This document shows positions 18,468 to 28,445 of a stretch of 40,000 bases of DNA, piece after piece (position 1 is the first letter of the stretch; each line of letters begins with the position of its first letter). A program made the position numbers and the translations under genes. The DNA is from Prorocentrum cordatum (lineage: Eukaryota > Sar > Dinophyceae > Prorocentrales > Prorocentraceae): contig CAUYUJ010001719.1 in NCBI GenBank assembly GCA_963575745.1, forward strand, positions 37,501 through 77,500, given 5' to 3'. A model generated the notes under the pieces. The model made no database searches, was not told the DNA's origin, and saw only the letters and a program-made list of their open reading frames with translations.

Positions 18468-18819
18468 TGTTTCAAACTGGTAAAACAAGTCTGTCGCCTC
18501 AGCGAAGGCGGCGGGTGAACGCCGTGGACTGCAACGGGTCCTCCCTCCCCCCAACAGGGGAGGTGCTCGCTGACTTTCGAAAGTGCTAGGGAGGGAGGCG
18601 GCCTCGAGCTTCTCTTGAGCAGGGACCGACCGTGCCGGCATTCCTAGAGGCCTTACCACGACATGTTCGCCAAATCCCAACATGTGCTAATAACGAAAAC
18701 AATATTCTCAGAACATAAAGCAAATATGTTAAAGCAGGACAGCCCCAGCCAGAAATGTTATAAGAACATTTCGCGCAGATCACAAACGGTTATTGGAACA
18801 TTCTTTGGTGGGCCTACAG
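18468..18819. other. No recognisable gene
   Basis: Unique sequence upstream of the next exon. Contains a CCTCCCTCC...GGAGGGAGG pair near 18540-18597 and a small ACTTTCGAAAGT palindrome. Confidence 0.5.
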
Positions 18820-19780
18820 GCGAGCCAGGACGCTTCGCCAATGCCTGATTGTCTCCAAGAGCTCGAGGCAGACGACGCACTGAGCTGGATCCCGCGGGAC
18901 CAGGCAGCCCAGCGAGGCACGCGACTGGCCGAGCACACGAAGCGTGAATCTCTCAGAATCCACCTTTTATCTAACTCGTCCGAGGGGATAGATCCAGAGA
19001 TCCAGCGTGCAGTAGGGACCCTTGCACAAGAAACCTTCCACAAGAAGCCGAACCCTGAGACCCCAGGACGTCCATCGCTGTTTGGTGGGAACGTCACGCT
19101 TACCATAGCCAAACCATCGAAACCCAAGAAACCCAGGGCACCCTGGAGGCAAGCAAAGTGTTTCATGGCATGGGCCTCCGCTGCATGGAAAACAAGACGG
19201 AAATGTTTCGCCATTTTCGGCATCTGGAGGCCCTCGCTAGGCGTCGGGACCGTAAAGAACGATTTGGGACGGAAAGCCGGTCCTGGGGGATGGGTCGAGG
19301 CTTCTGGGGACCCCGTGATGAAAAAACACGGCATCGGATCTTTGGGGAACGCGATAACCATGACCGAGACCGAAGACAGAAACGTCGGTGCCGATCTTGG
19401 TCACCGTCCATCTTGGTCACCGTCGATTCGTGGACCATCCTCGAGAATAGGCGACGGAAGGCATGGACCATGACCAAGATCGGCGTCGACAAGATCCAAT
19501 GACATCTTGGTCATGCCCAGCGTGCCCAAAGATCCGACGTCGTGATGTTCTCAATACGGGATCCCCAGAAATCTCGACCCATCCCCCGTGACCGGCTTTT
19601 CGTCCGGAGTCGTTGTTCGGCGGTCCCGAGGCCCGGCGAGGGCCTCCAAAAGCCGGAAACGGCGGACAAGACTCCGCCTTGATGTTGGTCAATGCGCTGG
19701 ATCTCTGGGTGTTCCGTGCCTCGATGCCCTTCGATCCAGGCACCCTGCGCGCGCCGCCGACAAGGGTTGGCCCATGTTGA
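18820..19780 (+). CDS. Two-exon hypothetical gene split by introner L
   Basis: Exons 18820-19204 (128 codons plus one base) and 19671-19780 (35 codons plus TGA), joined in phase. Exon 1 follows GGGCCTACAG and has mixed, ordinary composition (DCLQELEADDALSW, LLSNSSEGIDPEIQRAVG, a Lys/Pro-rich patch PSKPKKPRAP). Exon 2 reads ALMLVNALDLWVFRASMPFD and ends TRVGPC. The intron (19205-19670, GT-AG) is the long inverted-repeat element L; its AG lies in the downstream target repeat. Without the element the original frame would also have been open. Codon use is less G/C-biased than in the other genes. No family recognised; 5' exons unknown. Confidence 0.5.
19199..19664 (+). mobile_element. Introner L, 466-bp inverted-repeat element
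   Basis: Two arms of about 230 bp pair imperfectly around 19455-19480 (left TGGAGGCCCTCGC..., right ...GCGAGGGCCTCCA; GATGGGTCGAGG against CTCGACCCATC). Flanks AACAAGAC (19191-19198) and GACAAGAC (19665-19672) match at 7 of 8. A right-arm relative lies at 29862-29951. Confidence 0.7.
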
Positions 19781-19879
19781 TGCACCCGTGGGCTCGACCG
19801 CCCAGCCCAAACCCGCTCAGAGGCGGGCCCCGGACCCCTCCCCGGGGTCCCTCCCGACCCGCTTCTCGACCGGGATCCC

Positions 19880-19947
19880 GCCGCGGCGAAGAGAAGCCTC
19901 AATGAGGACCATCAATGGTCCTCATTGAAGCTTCTCGTCGCCGCGGC
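19880..19947. repeat. Near-perfect palindrome, 33-bp arms
   Basis: Arms of 33 bp with two mismatches around a CA centre (CAATGAGGACCAT then ATGGTCCTCATTG), ending in GCCGCGGC. It would form a strong hairpin. Confidence 0.85.
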
Positions 19948-20265
19948 CGTTGCTCGTCTGGGATGGACGGCGCGTATGCTCGCGCGGGCAACGCGCGGGC
20001 ACGAACGACTGGTCCTTAGATGACCGCCAACATTGGATGTCAGTCATACCCGATCACCTACATTAGCGATATACTGAGCATACATGGGCCATTCAGCACC
20101 CATTGCAGACCCCGTGTTGCGGACCCCTTCTTTCGCCCTCCGGATCAAGAGTCACTGCACTGACCTTGCAGACGTGGTGCAGCGGATTTTGGGTGTGGAT
20201 TTCTGTCAATGCAAAACCCCGATACGGCGAGCGAAAAACGAAGTGAATTTCATGTGGATGTTTTG
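19948..20265. other. No recognisable gene
   Basis: Unique sequence without repeats or a convincing exon. Confidence 0.45.
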
Positions 20266-21007
20266 TTAGTCCTCATTCCTGGCCCAAGAAAGCCGTACCC
20301 AATTCACTCCGAAATCCGGAACGGAACTCTCCAGGACACTCCAGGCCCATCCTATTGTTTTCCAAACAAAATCCGCTCTGCGATGTTGGCGCCATGACAT
20401 CGGGGATCTTCTGACCCAGGCCAATCCAAATCCTGTCAGCAGGAAACCAAAACAAGGCGATGCAGGGAAACAACAACTGCAACGCAGGTCTTCGCAAACC
20501 CGGGTAAGCCAACATGCGCAGCCGCCTCGCGGCCACGAGCGGCTCGCTAACCCTGGTCAGCCAGAGGGGATCGTCGCTGGATCCTGCAGGATCCCGTGCC
20601 CTGGCTGACCCCCGTTTGCACTGACCCCCGTCTCAAGGCTCCCGATTCGGCTACACGCAGGAGTGACCCTGGGTAAGAGTGACCTTTGGTGCGCGGCTTC
20701 TGGGGGGCCGCGGGGGGACCAAACACTGGCGCGCAAGGCGCTACTGTCGCATCGCGTTTTGCGACCTGGGGAACCCATTGGGCCCGCACCAAAGGTCACT
20801 CCGGCGAACGGTCACTCGACCGATGACGAGGAGGACGAACAACGCCGGGGAGGGCCGCCACTGCCTCGACTCGCCCTCCTCCGACGACGAGGCCCGGACC
20901 GCCTCCCGCCGTGCGGCCCGCGCCGCCCCCCTCCCTCTGCTCGGAGGGGGGCCCCGGCGCGGTGGCCTCGGCGGCGCGGCGGCGCGGCGGTCGGCGGCCT
21001 CGGGATC
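20266..21007 (-). CDS. Tentative three-exon hypothetical gene
   Basis: Candidate exons 21007-20821, 20668-20626 and 20410-20266, with introns filled by elements J (GT-AG) and I1 (GT-AG). Exon 1 is Ala/Arg-rich with EEGESRQWRPSPALFVLLVI and strongly G/C-ending, behind a TCC tract and CAAAAG|GATC. With these joins the frame stays open to TAA at 20266, but the last exon is then unusually Trp-rich. A second frame of the last exon (KIPDVMAPTSQSGF... to TGA at 20273) looks more ordinary but does not phase with exon 1. Exon boundaries are therefore uncertain. Confidence 0.3.
20400..20644. mobile_element. Family I element, copy 1
   Basis: About 245 bp, related along its whole length to 33603-33845. 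Ends TCGGGGATCTTCTGAC and CAAGGCTCCCG. Contains GGTCAGCC and the palindromic GGATCCTGCAGGATCC-like centre. No clear TSD at this copy. Confidence 0.75.
20677..20801. mobile_element. Element J with 17-bp perfect TIRs
   Basis: GAGTGACCTTTGGTGCG (20677-20693) and CGCACCAAAGGTCACTC (20785-20801). Both flanks also carry another GAGTGACC (20661; inverted at 20812). Confidence 0.85.
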
Positions 21008-21044
21008 CTTTTGAGCCCTCACCGCACGGTCCGCCACCGCAAGG

Positions 21045-21150
21045 GCGGAGGAGGAGGAGGAGGAGGAGGAGGAGGAGGAGGAGGAGGAGGAGGAGGAGGA
21101 GGAGGAGGAGGAGGAGGGGGAGGGGGAGGGGGAGGAGGAGGAGATTTTGG
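21045..21150. repeat. (GGA)n microsatellite
   Basis: About 100 bp; TCC on minus, upstream of the minus exon at 21007. Confidence 0.95.
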
Positions 21151-21796
21151 GACCTCGGCGGCCCCCGTCGCCCGAGACATCGTCGGAGAGCGATCCGAGT
21201 GCCAAGATCGTGCGGTCATCCCGAGTCCCAACACGTCGGTCGGAAGAAGTAGGGGCAAACACGAAACATAGGGAGGCTGATAAAGCAGATGGGGCCCCGG
21301 CCCTCCCAGAACAAAAAAAAAAAACAAAGCACAGCAAGCACAGATCGGTTATTGAAGCAGGAAGGCGCTTGCAGTAGATTGGGATATGGGAATCCCGAAG
21401 TACCTACTTTCAACGACCGACGTGTGCTGACTCGCCACATTTTCTTTCTCCTGGTGAAGACCCCGCAGCCAGAGGGCCCCTGAAAGGCGAACTGGGGGCG
21501 GGGAGCTCCCCTGACTTCCTGCGACAGCCGAACGTCTTCTCATGTACACTGCAGTCGGACCTAGGCCAGAATAACATCCCTCCCTCAAGAACGTGAGACC
21601 CTCCGTCGGCCAAAGCAAACAGACCATCCAAGGGTAACCTCCCCAGGATGCGCAAAAAAACAACAAACACGAAGAACACCAAAGTACCTCCCCGAACCGA
21701 CCTCGATCTGATGATTACCTCGGTCCGACTGTATGGTACCAGCCCTCTATACACACGCGTTCATATTGACAAACCTGCTGAATACGGCATCGTTGA
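21151..21796. other. No recognisable gene
   Basis: Unique sequence; overlapping frames open on both strands without splice or codon support. Confidence 0.45.
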
Positions 21797-21930
21797 CTTG
21801 CCATCGCTCGGACGCCCGTTCCACGTGCATTTTCTGGTCTCGTGCGTGCTAATTGTCCGCACGATGATATTCAAGATCCTCCTCGATAGTCCTGGCCGAG
21901 AAAAACGGCACACGTCCGAGCGATGCCAAG
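21797..21930. mobile_element. Family E MITE, copy 2
   Basis: 134 bp, ends TTGCCATCGCTCGGACG and CGTCCGAGCGATGCCAA, flanked by TTGA on both sides (21793-21796 and 21931-21934). Confidence 0.8.
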
Positions 21931-21965
21931 TTGAAATGCGGAAGCTCGGCGAGATGGGGGGGACC

Positions 21966-22039
21966 ACCGACGACGATGACGACGACGACGACGACGACGA
22001 CGACCGGCGACGACGAACGGCGACGAGCGACGACGACGA

Positions 22040-22095
<56 letters not shown>
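21966..22095. repeat. (GAC)n/(GACGAC) triplet microsatellite
   Basis: GAC triplets with CGG and GAA interruptions. Confidence 0.9.
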
Positions 22096-22106
22096 CCGCC
22101 GCGTGG

Positions 22107-22662
22107 TCACCTCGCCGTGTGGCGCGCCCCGCAAGCGACGGGCCTGCGCGCGGCGGGGCGCGGCTGCGGCACCCCCGCGGGGCTCCGGGCCGCCGCTCGG
22201 CCCACCGCCAGGAGGAGACGCCGCCGCCAGCGGCGGCGGCGTCGGCGCTGGCGGCGCTGGCGTAGCTCGGCGTCGGCGTCGTCGTCGTCGCCGGCTCCGT
22301 GGCACCTTGGCGCCGCCACCGGCTTCACTGTTAGGGGGCCACACGCGAACCCTGCCCCTACCCCCCTCGATTTCTGAGGGGGAGGGTGGGGTTCACTTCA
22401 CTCGGGAGCTCCCGAACGAAATGATCCCCACCCTCCCCCTCAGAAATCGTGGGGGGTAGGGGCAGGGCTCGCAGGTGGCCCCCTAACTTTCGCCGCCGGC
22501 GTCGTCGTCGGCGCCATCGCTGGCGTCGCCGTCGTCGGCGGCGGCGTGGGCGTGGGCGGCGGCCGGCGCGGGCGTGGCCTCGACGGTCCAGCTGCCGCGG
22601 GGGCTGTCCTCGGCGGGCTGCCAGGACTCGTCGCTGCGGGGGCGGTCCTCGTCGCCGTCAAC
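22107..22662 (-). CDS. Two-exon acidic/basic hypothetical protein split by introner M
   Basis: Exons 22662-22488 and 22327-22107, joined in phase 1. Exon 1 follows CACCCTCAG and is acidic with almost all codons ending in G or C (DGDEDRPRSDESWQPAEDSP, later DDGDASDGADDDAGG). The exon 2 frame begins MKPVAAPRCHGAGDDDDADA, then has an Arg-rich run (RRQRRRRRRWRRR) that could be a nuclear-localisation or nucleic-acid-binding patch, and ends at TGA. The intron starts GTTAGG and ends CCTAACAG. Two other frames of exon 2 are also open, so its frame is less sure than exon 1. Product unknown; an acidic-plus-basic nuclear protein is a guess. Confidence 0.5.
22330..22487 (-). mobile_element. Introner M, fully palindromic element
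   Basis: 158 bp. The two 62-base arms, beginning GTTAGGGGGCC and ending GGCCCCCTAAC, differ at about 4 positions, and the loop itself holds a perfect TCGGGAGCTCCCGA. The minus intron is this element plus AG. CTAAC before the AG may serve as branch site. Confidence 0.8.
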
Positions 22663-22679
22663 CTGAGGGTGCGTGCATG

Positions 22680-22790
22680 ACACGCACACACATAGATGCA
22701 CACATACACACATACACACATACACACAAGCGCACACGCAAACACAAATGTATGTATGTCTTGATAGATAATGTTATGCATATAGACATA
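22680..22790. repeat. CA/ACAC and ATGT microsatellite
   Basis: CACACATACACACATACACA-type repeats, then TGTATGTATGTC and AT-rich sequence. Confidence 0.9.
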
Positions 22791-22984
22791 GAATTGCGTT
22801 CCTCAAGGACGTGCGGCCGCCAGTGGGCACAACAAACAATACTGCGACGCCGAGGCACGCCCCAGGACCCGGCCGGAGCAGGCACTGGCAATGCCTTTGC
22901 CTATGTGGTGGGATCGCCCCTGGCGCTGGGCATGCACGGAATGGGCGTGCTAGAATCTGGGCCAGCACGGGAACGGAAAGAGCG

Positions 22985-23180
22985 CTTCAGGAAACCGTTC
23001 GCTCTTGGGAGCCATGGCGTTGAGAGATTTTTCACGTCACCGTTCGCTCTTGGGAGACTTGGTGTGAAGATCTTTTCCATGTAAGTCTTCGCTCTTGGGA
23101 GCCTTGGCAACAAGAGCTTTTTGCATAACCATCTGCTCTTGGGAACCTTGGTGCGAAGAATTGTGCACATGGGACTCTTT
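22985..23180. repeat. 50-bp tandem array N, copy cluster 1
   Basis: Four units of about 50 bp around CCGTTCGCTCTTGGGAGCC and GGCGTTGAGAG. Runs straight into the CTTGGG array. Related to 37795-38225. Confidence 0.85.
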
Positions 23181-23440
23181 GGGGTGTCTCGGGGCCCTCT
23201 TGTGCCGTAAATATGGAAACCCCTCTGGCCGTCTCGGGGGTCTTGGCCCGTCTTGGGGCCCTCTTGGGGGCCTCCTGAAGCACTCGTGGGACTCTCTTGG
23301 AAGCCGTATTGCGGCTCTGTGGTCGTTCTGGAGCCCTCTTGTGCTATCTTGGATCTCATTTGGGAGCCTCCTGGGACGTCTTGGGGCAACCTCGGAGCCC
23401 TCGGAACCGTCTTCGGCCGATCTGGGCCTTCAAAACCCAT
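23165..23440. repeat. CTTGGG array
   Basis: GGGGCCCTCTTGGGGGCCTC-type units, same orientation as 7440-8690. Confidence 0.85.
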
Positions 23441-23539
23441 CGGTTTCGGAAGGATTTCAAAATAGTGTGTCCAAAAAACCTACAAAACACACAAGGTTTC
23501 GCAATACGAATTTTCAACAAAAGGGTGCGCGCGCGCACT

Positions 23540-24149
23540 TGCGTCGTCGTCGTCGTCATCATCGTCGCCGTCCTCCCTCCTCCCGCGTCGTCGTCGTCGC
23601 CTACGTCGTCCTTTGTCTTTCCTCGTGTTCGTCGTCGTCGTCCTCTTTGGCGTCGTGGTCGTTTCCGTCGTCGTTGTCGCCGTGGTCGTCCTTCCTCCTC
23701 CTCCCTCGTCGTCGTCGTCGTCCGTCGTCGGCGTCTCGTCGTCGTCCCTCCTATTTCGTCGCCGTCGTCGTCGTCGTCGTGTCGTCGTCGTCTTCCCTCC
23801 TCCCTCGTCGTTGTCGTCGTCGGCGTCGCCGTCCTTCCTCCTTCTTCGTCGTTCGCGTCGTCGCCGTCCTCCCTCCTCCCTCGTCGATGTCGTCGTTGTC
23901 GTCGTTGTCGCCGTCGTCGTCCTCCCTCCTCCCTCGTCGTCGTCTTCGATGGCGACGTCGTCGTCGTCTTCGTCGTCCTCGACGTCGGCGTCATCGTTGT
24001 CGTCGTCGCCGCCGTCGTCGTCGTCGTCGTCTTCGTCTTCGTCGTCTTCGTCGTCGTCGTCGTCTTCGTCGTCTTCGTCGGCGTCGGCGTGGTCGTCGTC
24101 TTCGTCGTCCTCGACGTCGGCGTCGTCATCGTCGTCGTCGTTGTCATCG

Positions 24150-24182
<33 letters not shown>

Positions 24183-24325
24183 TCGTCGGTGTCGTCGTCG
24201 TCGTCGTCGTCGTCGTTGTCGGCGTCGGCGTCGTCGAAGTCGGTGTCGTCGTAGTCGTTGTCGGCGCCGTCGTCGTCGCGGCTGTCGCTGTCGTCGTCGG
24301 CGTCGCCGTCGTTGCCAAGTGCCAT
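23540..24325. repeat. (GTC)n imperfect triplet microsatellite
   Basis: Nearly 800 bp of GTC/GCC/TCC triplets. Long Asp, Thr, Val, Ser and Arg frames on both strands are by-products. Confidence 0.95.
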
Positions 24326-24990
24326 TCGGTACCCACCCTCACGGTCTTAAGAGATTTTGCAAACCAAGCTGCGGGTGGGTGGGTGGGATATTTGCAAGAG
24401 CGCGGGATGTGTCAACTCGTTTGTTAAAATCATTTGCACCACATAGCTTGCACCACACAACAAACACCACACACCACGTACTTTGCATCACATAGCGCTC
24501 CCATCCACAATGGAATCACATTCTGCTTGAGGGTCACGCAGGCCAACACGGATGTGTATATGTGTATATGTATATATACACAAACCCCACGGGAGGCAAG
24601 ATCACTCAACATCGACTCGATAAGTCTGATCGGATCGAAACGTGCGTCGGTTCGGGCTGCATCGGCACGGAATCGAGATCGAATCGGATCGTCCGCGCCA
24701 AGATGCACAACAACGCCATGCAAACATCGGGCATCGGATCGTCGGAATCAAATCGACTCGAGCATGCCGGAATCGGTGTCGACTCCGATCGACAGGAAGT
24801 GGACCCCGGGGGCACACCGACACAGACGGGTCGAACAACCGTGGCGACGCGTGTGTGTGTGTGTGTGTGTGTAAATATATACATATATCTATACATAGGT
24901 ATGTGCGATTACGTAAATAATGGCCACGACGGAAGGCGCATCATGCGCCCCACCCACAGACATACCCAACCCGCCCACACTGACAAATCA
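24326..24990. other. No gene; small repeats
   Basis: Contains TTTGCACCACATAGC twice (near 24432 and 24487), AT-rich microsatellites near 24555-24580, a GATCGGATCG-rich block at 24610-24790 and (GT)n/(AT)n at 24848-24905. Confidence 0.6.
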
Positions 24991-25109
24991 CTATGGCGAC
25001 ATGGGAGTGTCGGTCATCTTTCGGTCCCAGGCCACCAGCTGCTGCAAGAGCGGCGCCAGCGGGTTCAGCACCGTGCGCCTCCGCTCCAACGAGGGCGACA
25101 TCGAAATCG
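24991..25109 (-). CDS. Candidate C-terminal exon, hypothetical
   Basis: After TTGCGGCAG the minus frame reads ISMSPSLERRRTVLNPLAPL and then LQQLVAWDRKMTDTPMSP, ending at TAG (24991). About 33 of 38 codons end in G or C. It resembles an amphipathic helix. The upstream exon was not found. Two overlapping plus frames are longer but have poorer codon bias. Confidence 0.4.
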
Positions 25110-25386
25110 CTGCCGCAATTCGTCCTCGTCGGCATCGTCGTCGAGGACGTTGCTTTCGGAACCTGTCTAGTCTTTTTGGCCGCCAGAGGGGGTTTCCCCA
25201 CAGCCGCGGCCGGACGCGTCTCGAACGACTGCCGGCGGCAAGCGAGTCGGGAGAGCGAGAAGGAGAAGGCCGTCCCAGAAGGCGGCAGGCCTTCTCAGGA
25301 GCGCGTGTATATTTTCAACGATGACGGGCGTCATGGGGACGTGGGGGTATGACGTAACGCCCCCTCCCGCCGTGTGGCTCCAGCAC

Positions 25387-25456
25387 CACAGCCGCGCCCG
25401 CGCGCACGCCGACGATGAGCGACGAGCGACGAGCGACCACGACGACGACGCGAGGA
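25387..25456. repeat. GAGCGAC-rich direct repeat, copy 1
   Basis: CGCGCACGCCGACGATGAGC and the following GACGAGCGAC run recur at 26635-26705. Confidence 0.75.
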
Positions 25457-26497
25457 GCATGTAGGTGGCGATCTGCCCCTCAGCGCCAAGGCACACCGCA
25501 ATGCTTACGTGCACCACGGCGCGCGTGTACACCACGGCGCCTGCGTACACAGCAACCGCCGTGTGCAACGCAGCGCCTGTGTACATCACAGCGCTCGCGT
25601 GCACCACAGCGCCTGTGTACACCGCAGCGAATGTGCACACCGCAGCAAACCAACTGCAACGCAGCACCCTGTGTATACCACAGTGCGTGCGTGCACCGCG
25701 GCGCCTGTGCACACCACAGCGCCTGTCTACACCACAGCATCCGCGTGCGACGCAGCGCTGGTGTACACCACAGCTCTTGCGTGCACAGGACAGGTAAGAG
25801 CATGTAGGTGCTGATCTGCTGCGGACAAATAAACGCTACGCAAGGGAAATGCTGCTCATAGAACGCGACGTTATCTCCACCTCCCCCCTCCGCCACCTCC
25901 ACGTCCACCTCCACCTCCTCCTCCTCCTCCTGCCTCACCCTTCCCCCTTGTCGTGCGGGTCGGCGCTACAGCGCACGTGCGCATCTCAGCGTGCACCGCC
26001 GAATGGTCGATTGAATCAGTTAACTTGGCTCCTGGACAGCGAATAGTGCTGGAGTCTCTTGGGCGCAAATGGGAGGAGTTAGGATGGCGCGGGCGGAGAC
26101 GGGAGGCTTCGTAGATTCCAATGGCGCTCATTTTCCATGTGGAGTCATTTCCAAATCCTATGCACGACATGTTTTTCCCGTGGAAAGCCACAAGCGCTCC
26201 ATTCTGTCATAGGGATTCGTTGTAAACGTCTACGTGCAACAGTGGTGCTCTGTTGCGCACGGTTACTGTGGTGCACACTGGCGCCATGGTGCACACAGGC
26301 GCTGTAGTGCACGCGGGCGTTGTGGTGTACGAGGGACTGTGGTGTACACAACCGCTGTGGTGCCTGGGCACTCACTGGCATTGTGTTGCACGCAGCTGCT
26401 GTGGTGTACATAGGCGATGTGGTGTACACAAGTGCTGTGGTGCATGCGTGCATTGTGGTGTACACAGGCGCTGTGGTGCAGATCGCCACCTACATGC
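25457..26497. repeat. Inverted pair of short-period arrays
   Basis: 25490-25797 consists of GTGTACACCACAGCGCCT-like units of about 24-30 bp; 26240-26477 carries the same motif inverted. The outer ends are a perfect 20-bp inverted repeat (25457-25476 and 26478-26497), and a direct variant of that 20-mer occurs at 25800. The spacer (25825-26235) has no gene. Confidence 0.85.
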
Positions 26498-26884
26498 TGC
26501 TGCTATCCGTCCCCGGTCATTCCTAGGCAATCCCAGACGCCACCGGCGCGACACAGGACGTCATCGGCCCCTTCCCCCCCACCAAATGATTGCAGTCATC
26601 GGCCAGGATTGCTTTCACAAAAAAACAAGCTCCAGCCGCGTCCGCGCGCACGACGACGATGAGCGACGAGCGGCGCGCGACGAGCGACAACGACGACAAC
26701 GACGACGACGACGACGACGGCTGCGGACCAGACTCCACTGCGGATTCTTATGCGGACAACTATTCGGATCCAGATGTGCACGGCGGCAGTGCCAGGAGCG
26801 CACTGGGGGGGGTAGCGTTACGTCCTAAGGGGGGCGGGGGCCATGACGCCCGGCATGCCCCAAGCAATCAAAAAAACACGCTCC
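26498..26884. other. GAC-rich stretch, no gene
   Basis: Includes the second copy of the GAGCGAC repeat (26635-26705) and GAC triplets (to about 26720). Nothing else recognised. Confidence 0.5.
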
Positions 26885-27005
26885 AGGAACCCTCGCACCT
26901 TCTGAATAACTTTCTATGCCTTCGGGAAAGCTCCGAAAACTTCTCAGAAGGCCGGGGGACTCCCGGGCCTTCTGAGAAGGCCCGCCCCTTCTCACTCCAC
27001 CCCCC
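26885..27005. repeat. CTTCTGAGAAG palindrome cluster, inverted copy
   Basis: Includes CCTTCTGAGAAGG at 26968-26980 and GAGAAGGGG-type flank. Related on the opposite strand to 16793-16945. Confidence 0.6.
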
Positions 27006-27178
27006 CGCTCGCAACCCATCTTCGGTCGTCTTTTCGGTCGGTTGCCTGTCCAAACTGATGGTTTGGGCTCGCTGCCGAAGCTGGCCCCAGGAGGGTGTCC
27101 TGCAGGGGCGCTGGAGGGGGAGAATTTGGAGCGACCGCGGGGCGCGGACGGCGCAGGGCTCCCGGGGATACGTCGCGA

Positions 27179-27440
27179 TAGTACAGCTCACGGCGTCAAT
27201 GCATCTCACGATCTCGGCCTCTGGACGTGACGCTCTCGGGGTGGCTTTGAGAGGACACGCGAGAGGACACAAGACCCTTCCGATGGCCACGCTGCCACTG
27301 GAACGTGGAGGACATGGGTCGCGGAGAACAGGACACAAGGGCACCTTGTGTGGGCAGGGTCGACCTAGTGATCAAACTCGACTGTACCGTTCACGGCGTC
27401 AGTGAATCTCAGGATCTCGGCCACTGGGCGTCGCTTGCAA
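27179..27440. repeat. Direct repeat pair, about 54 bp, 208 bp apart
   Basis: CTCACGGCGTCAATGCATCTC (27190 region) and TTCACGGCGTCAGTGAATCTC (27393 region), continuing GATCTCGGCC. Differences fall at all codon positions, so it is treated as non-coding. Confidence 0.7.
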
Positions 27441-27459
27441 ATGGGGAGCAAAAAATGAG

Positions 27460-27660
27460 GGTTGTCTTGGGAGCCTCTCGGGCCGTCTTGGGGCGGTCTT
27501 GGGGGCCTCTTGGGCCGTTGCCAACGCCTTGAAAGCCGAGAAGCCGTGCATGCTAAAAATGTATGTTCTCCCATAAAACATATATGATTTGGGCCTCCTG
27601 TGGGCCTCGTGGGACGCCTCTTGGGGGCCTCTTGGGGCGTCTTGGGGGCAAGGCGACGGT
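27460..27660. repeat. CTTGGG array
   Basis: Same unit and orientation as 7440-8690, with one interrupting AT-rich segment (27535-27590). Confidence 0.85.
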
Positions 27661-28229
27661 GCACCCCTCGGGCCCTACAGGAACCCTTTTGGGGCCCGAG
27701 AGGGCCCCTCGAAGGGCCCTGAAAGGTCCCTTTTCCGCAGCCCTCGCTTGCCCCCCCCCCCGTCGAACGCCCCTGCACTACGCGACCCTCGAGTCGTGTT
27801 GCTCCCATCGTACTGAGCCTCTGGACGGCTGCTGTCCGGCCCGCGGAGCCCGAGGCGAAACACCAGTCCCGGGGGATCGGAGTGGAGCAGAGCGCTGGAA
27901 GGGGACCCGAGACGTCGCGAAGGGGCCACGACGCTGGAGGTCCGAGGCGGACGGCGCGTGGGAGGCTACCCTTTCGAAGGGGCCCAGGGGCGCACAAGCG
28001 AAGAGACAAGAATGCAACCCGAGCGGCGTGGAGACCGACCCGATGCGCGACGACGTGGCGACTCCACACGGTGGCTTACGGCGGGTTCGTGTCGTAACGG
28101 CCCCAGTGCCTGTCTCCAACGTCCCACGTGGATCGCTCAACCTCGATCGCATCGACGGCGATTCGATCGCCAGATCGCTCCGTAATTGGCCGATGTGTGG
28201 ACATGGGCGACGTTGAACCGACAACGGCA
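27661..28229. other. No recognisable gene
   Basis: Mixed unique sequence. 28090-28145 is distantly related to 10865-10910 and 15055-15120 (TTCGTGTCG... GTGGATCG). Confidence 0.45.
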
Positions 28230-28440
28230 TTTGTTAGCGGTATCGTTGTTATCGCTGTGGTTGTTGTTATCTTCATCCGTGCTATCCTTATGTGTTATCG
28301 CTGTGATCGTTATCGTTGTGATTGCTGTGATAGCTGCGGCCGCTGTGGTCGTTATCGTTATCGTTGTGATCGCTGTGATTGTTGTCGTTGTCGTTGTGAT
28401 CGCTGTGATCGTTCGTTGTTTTCGTTGGTACCGCTGTCGC
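28230..28440. repeat. TTATCG/GCTGTGATC short-period array
   Basis: Units such as CGCTGTGATCGTTATCG, 12-18 bp, T-rich on plus, directly upstream of an exon acceptor. Confidence 0.8.
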
Positions 28441-28445
28441 TGTAG

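Noticed and set aside
25490-25797. CRISPR array
   Set aside because: Units are tandem and imperfect without unique spacers, and the sequence is eukaryotic.
27179-27440. Two paralogous exons (RPEAEIVRCIDAV and RPVAEILRFTDAV on minus)
   Set aside because: Of about ten differences only two are at third codon positions, so there is no sign of selection on protein; treated as a non-coding direct repeat.
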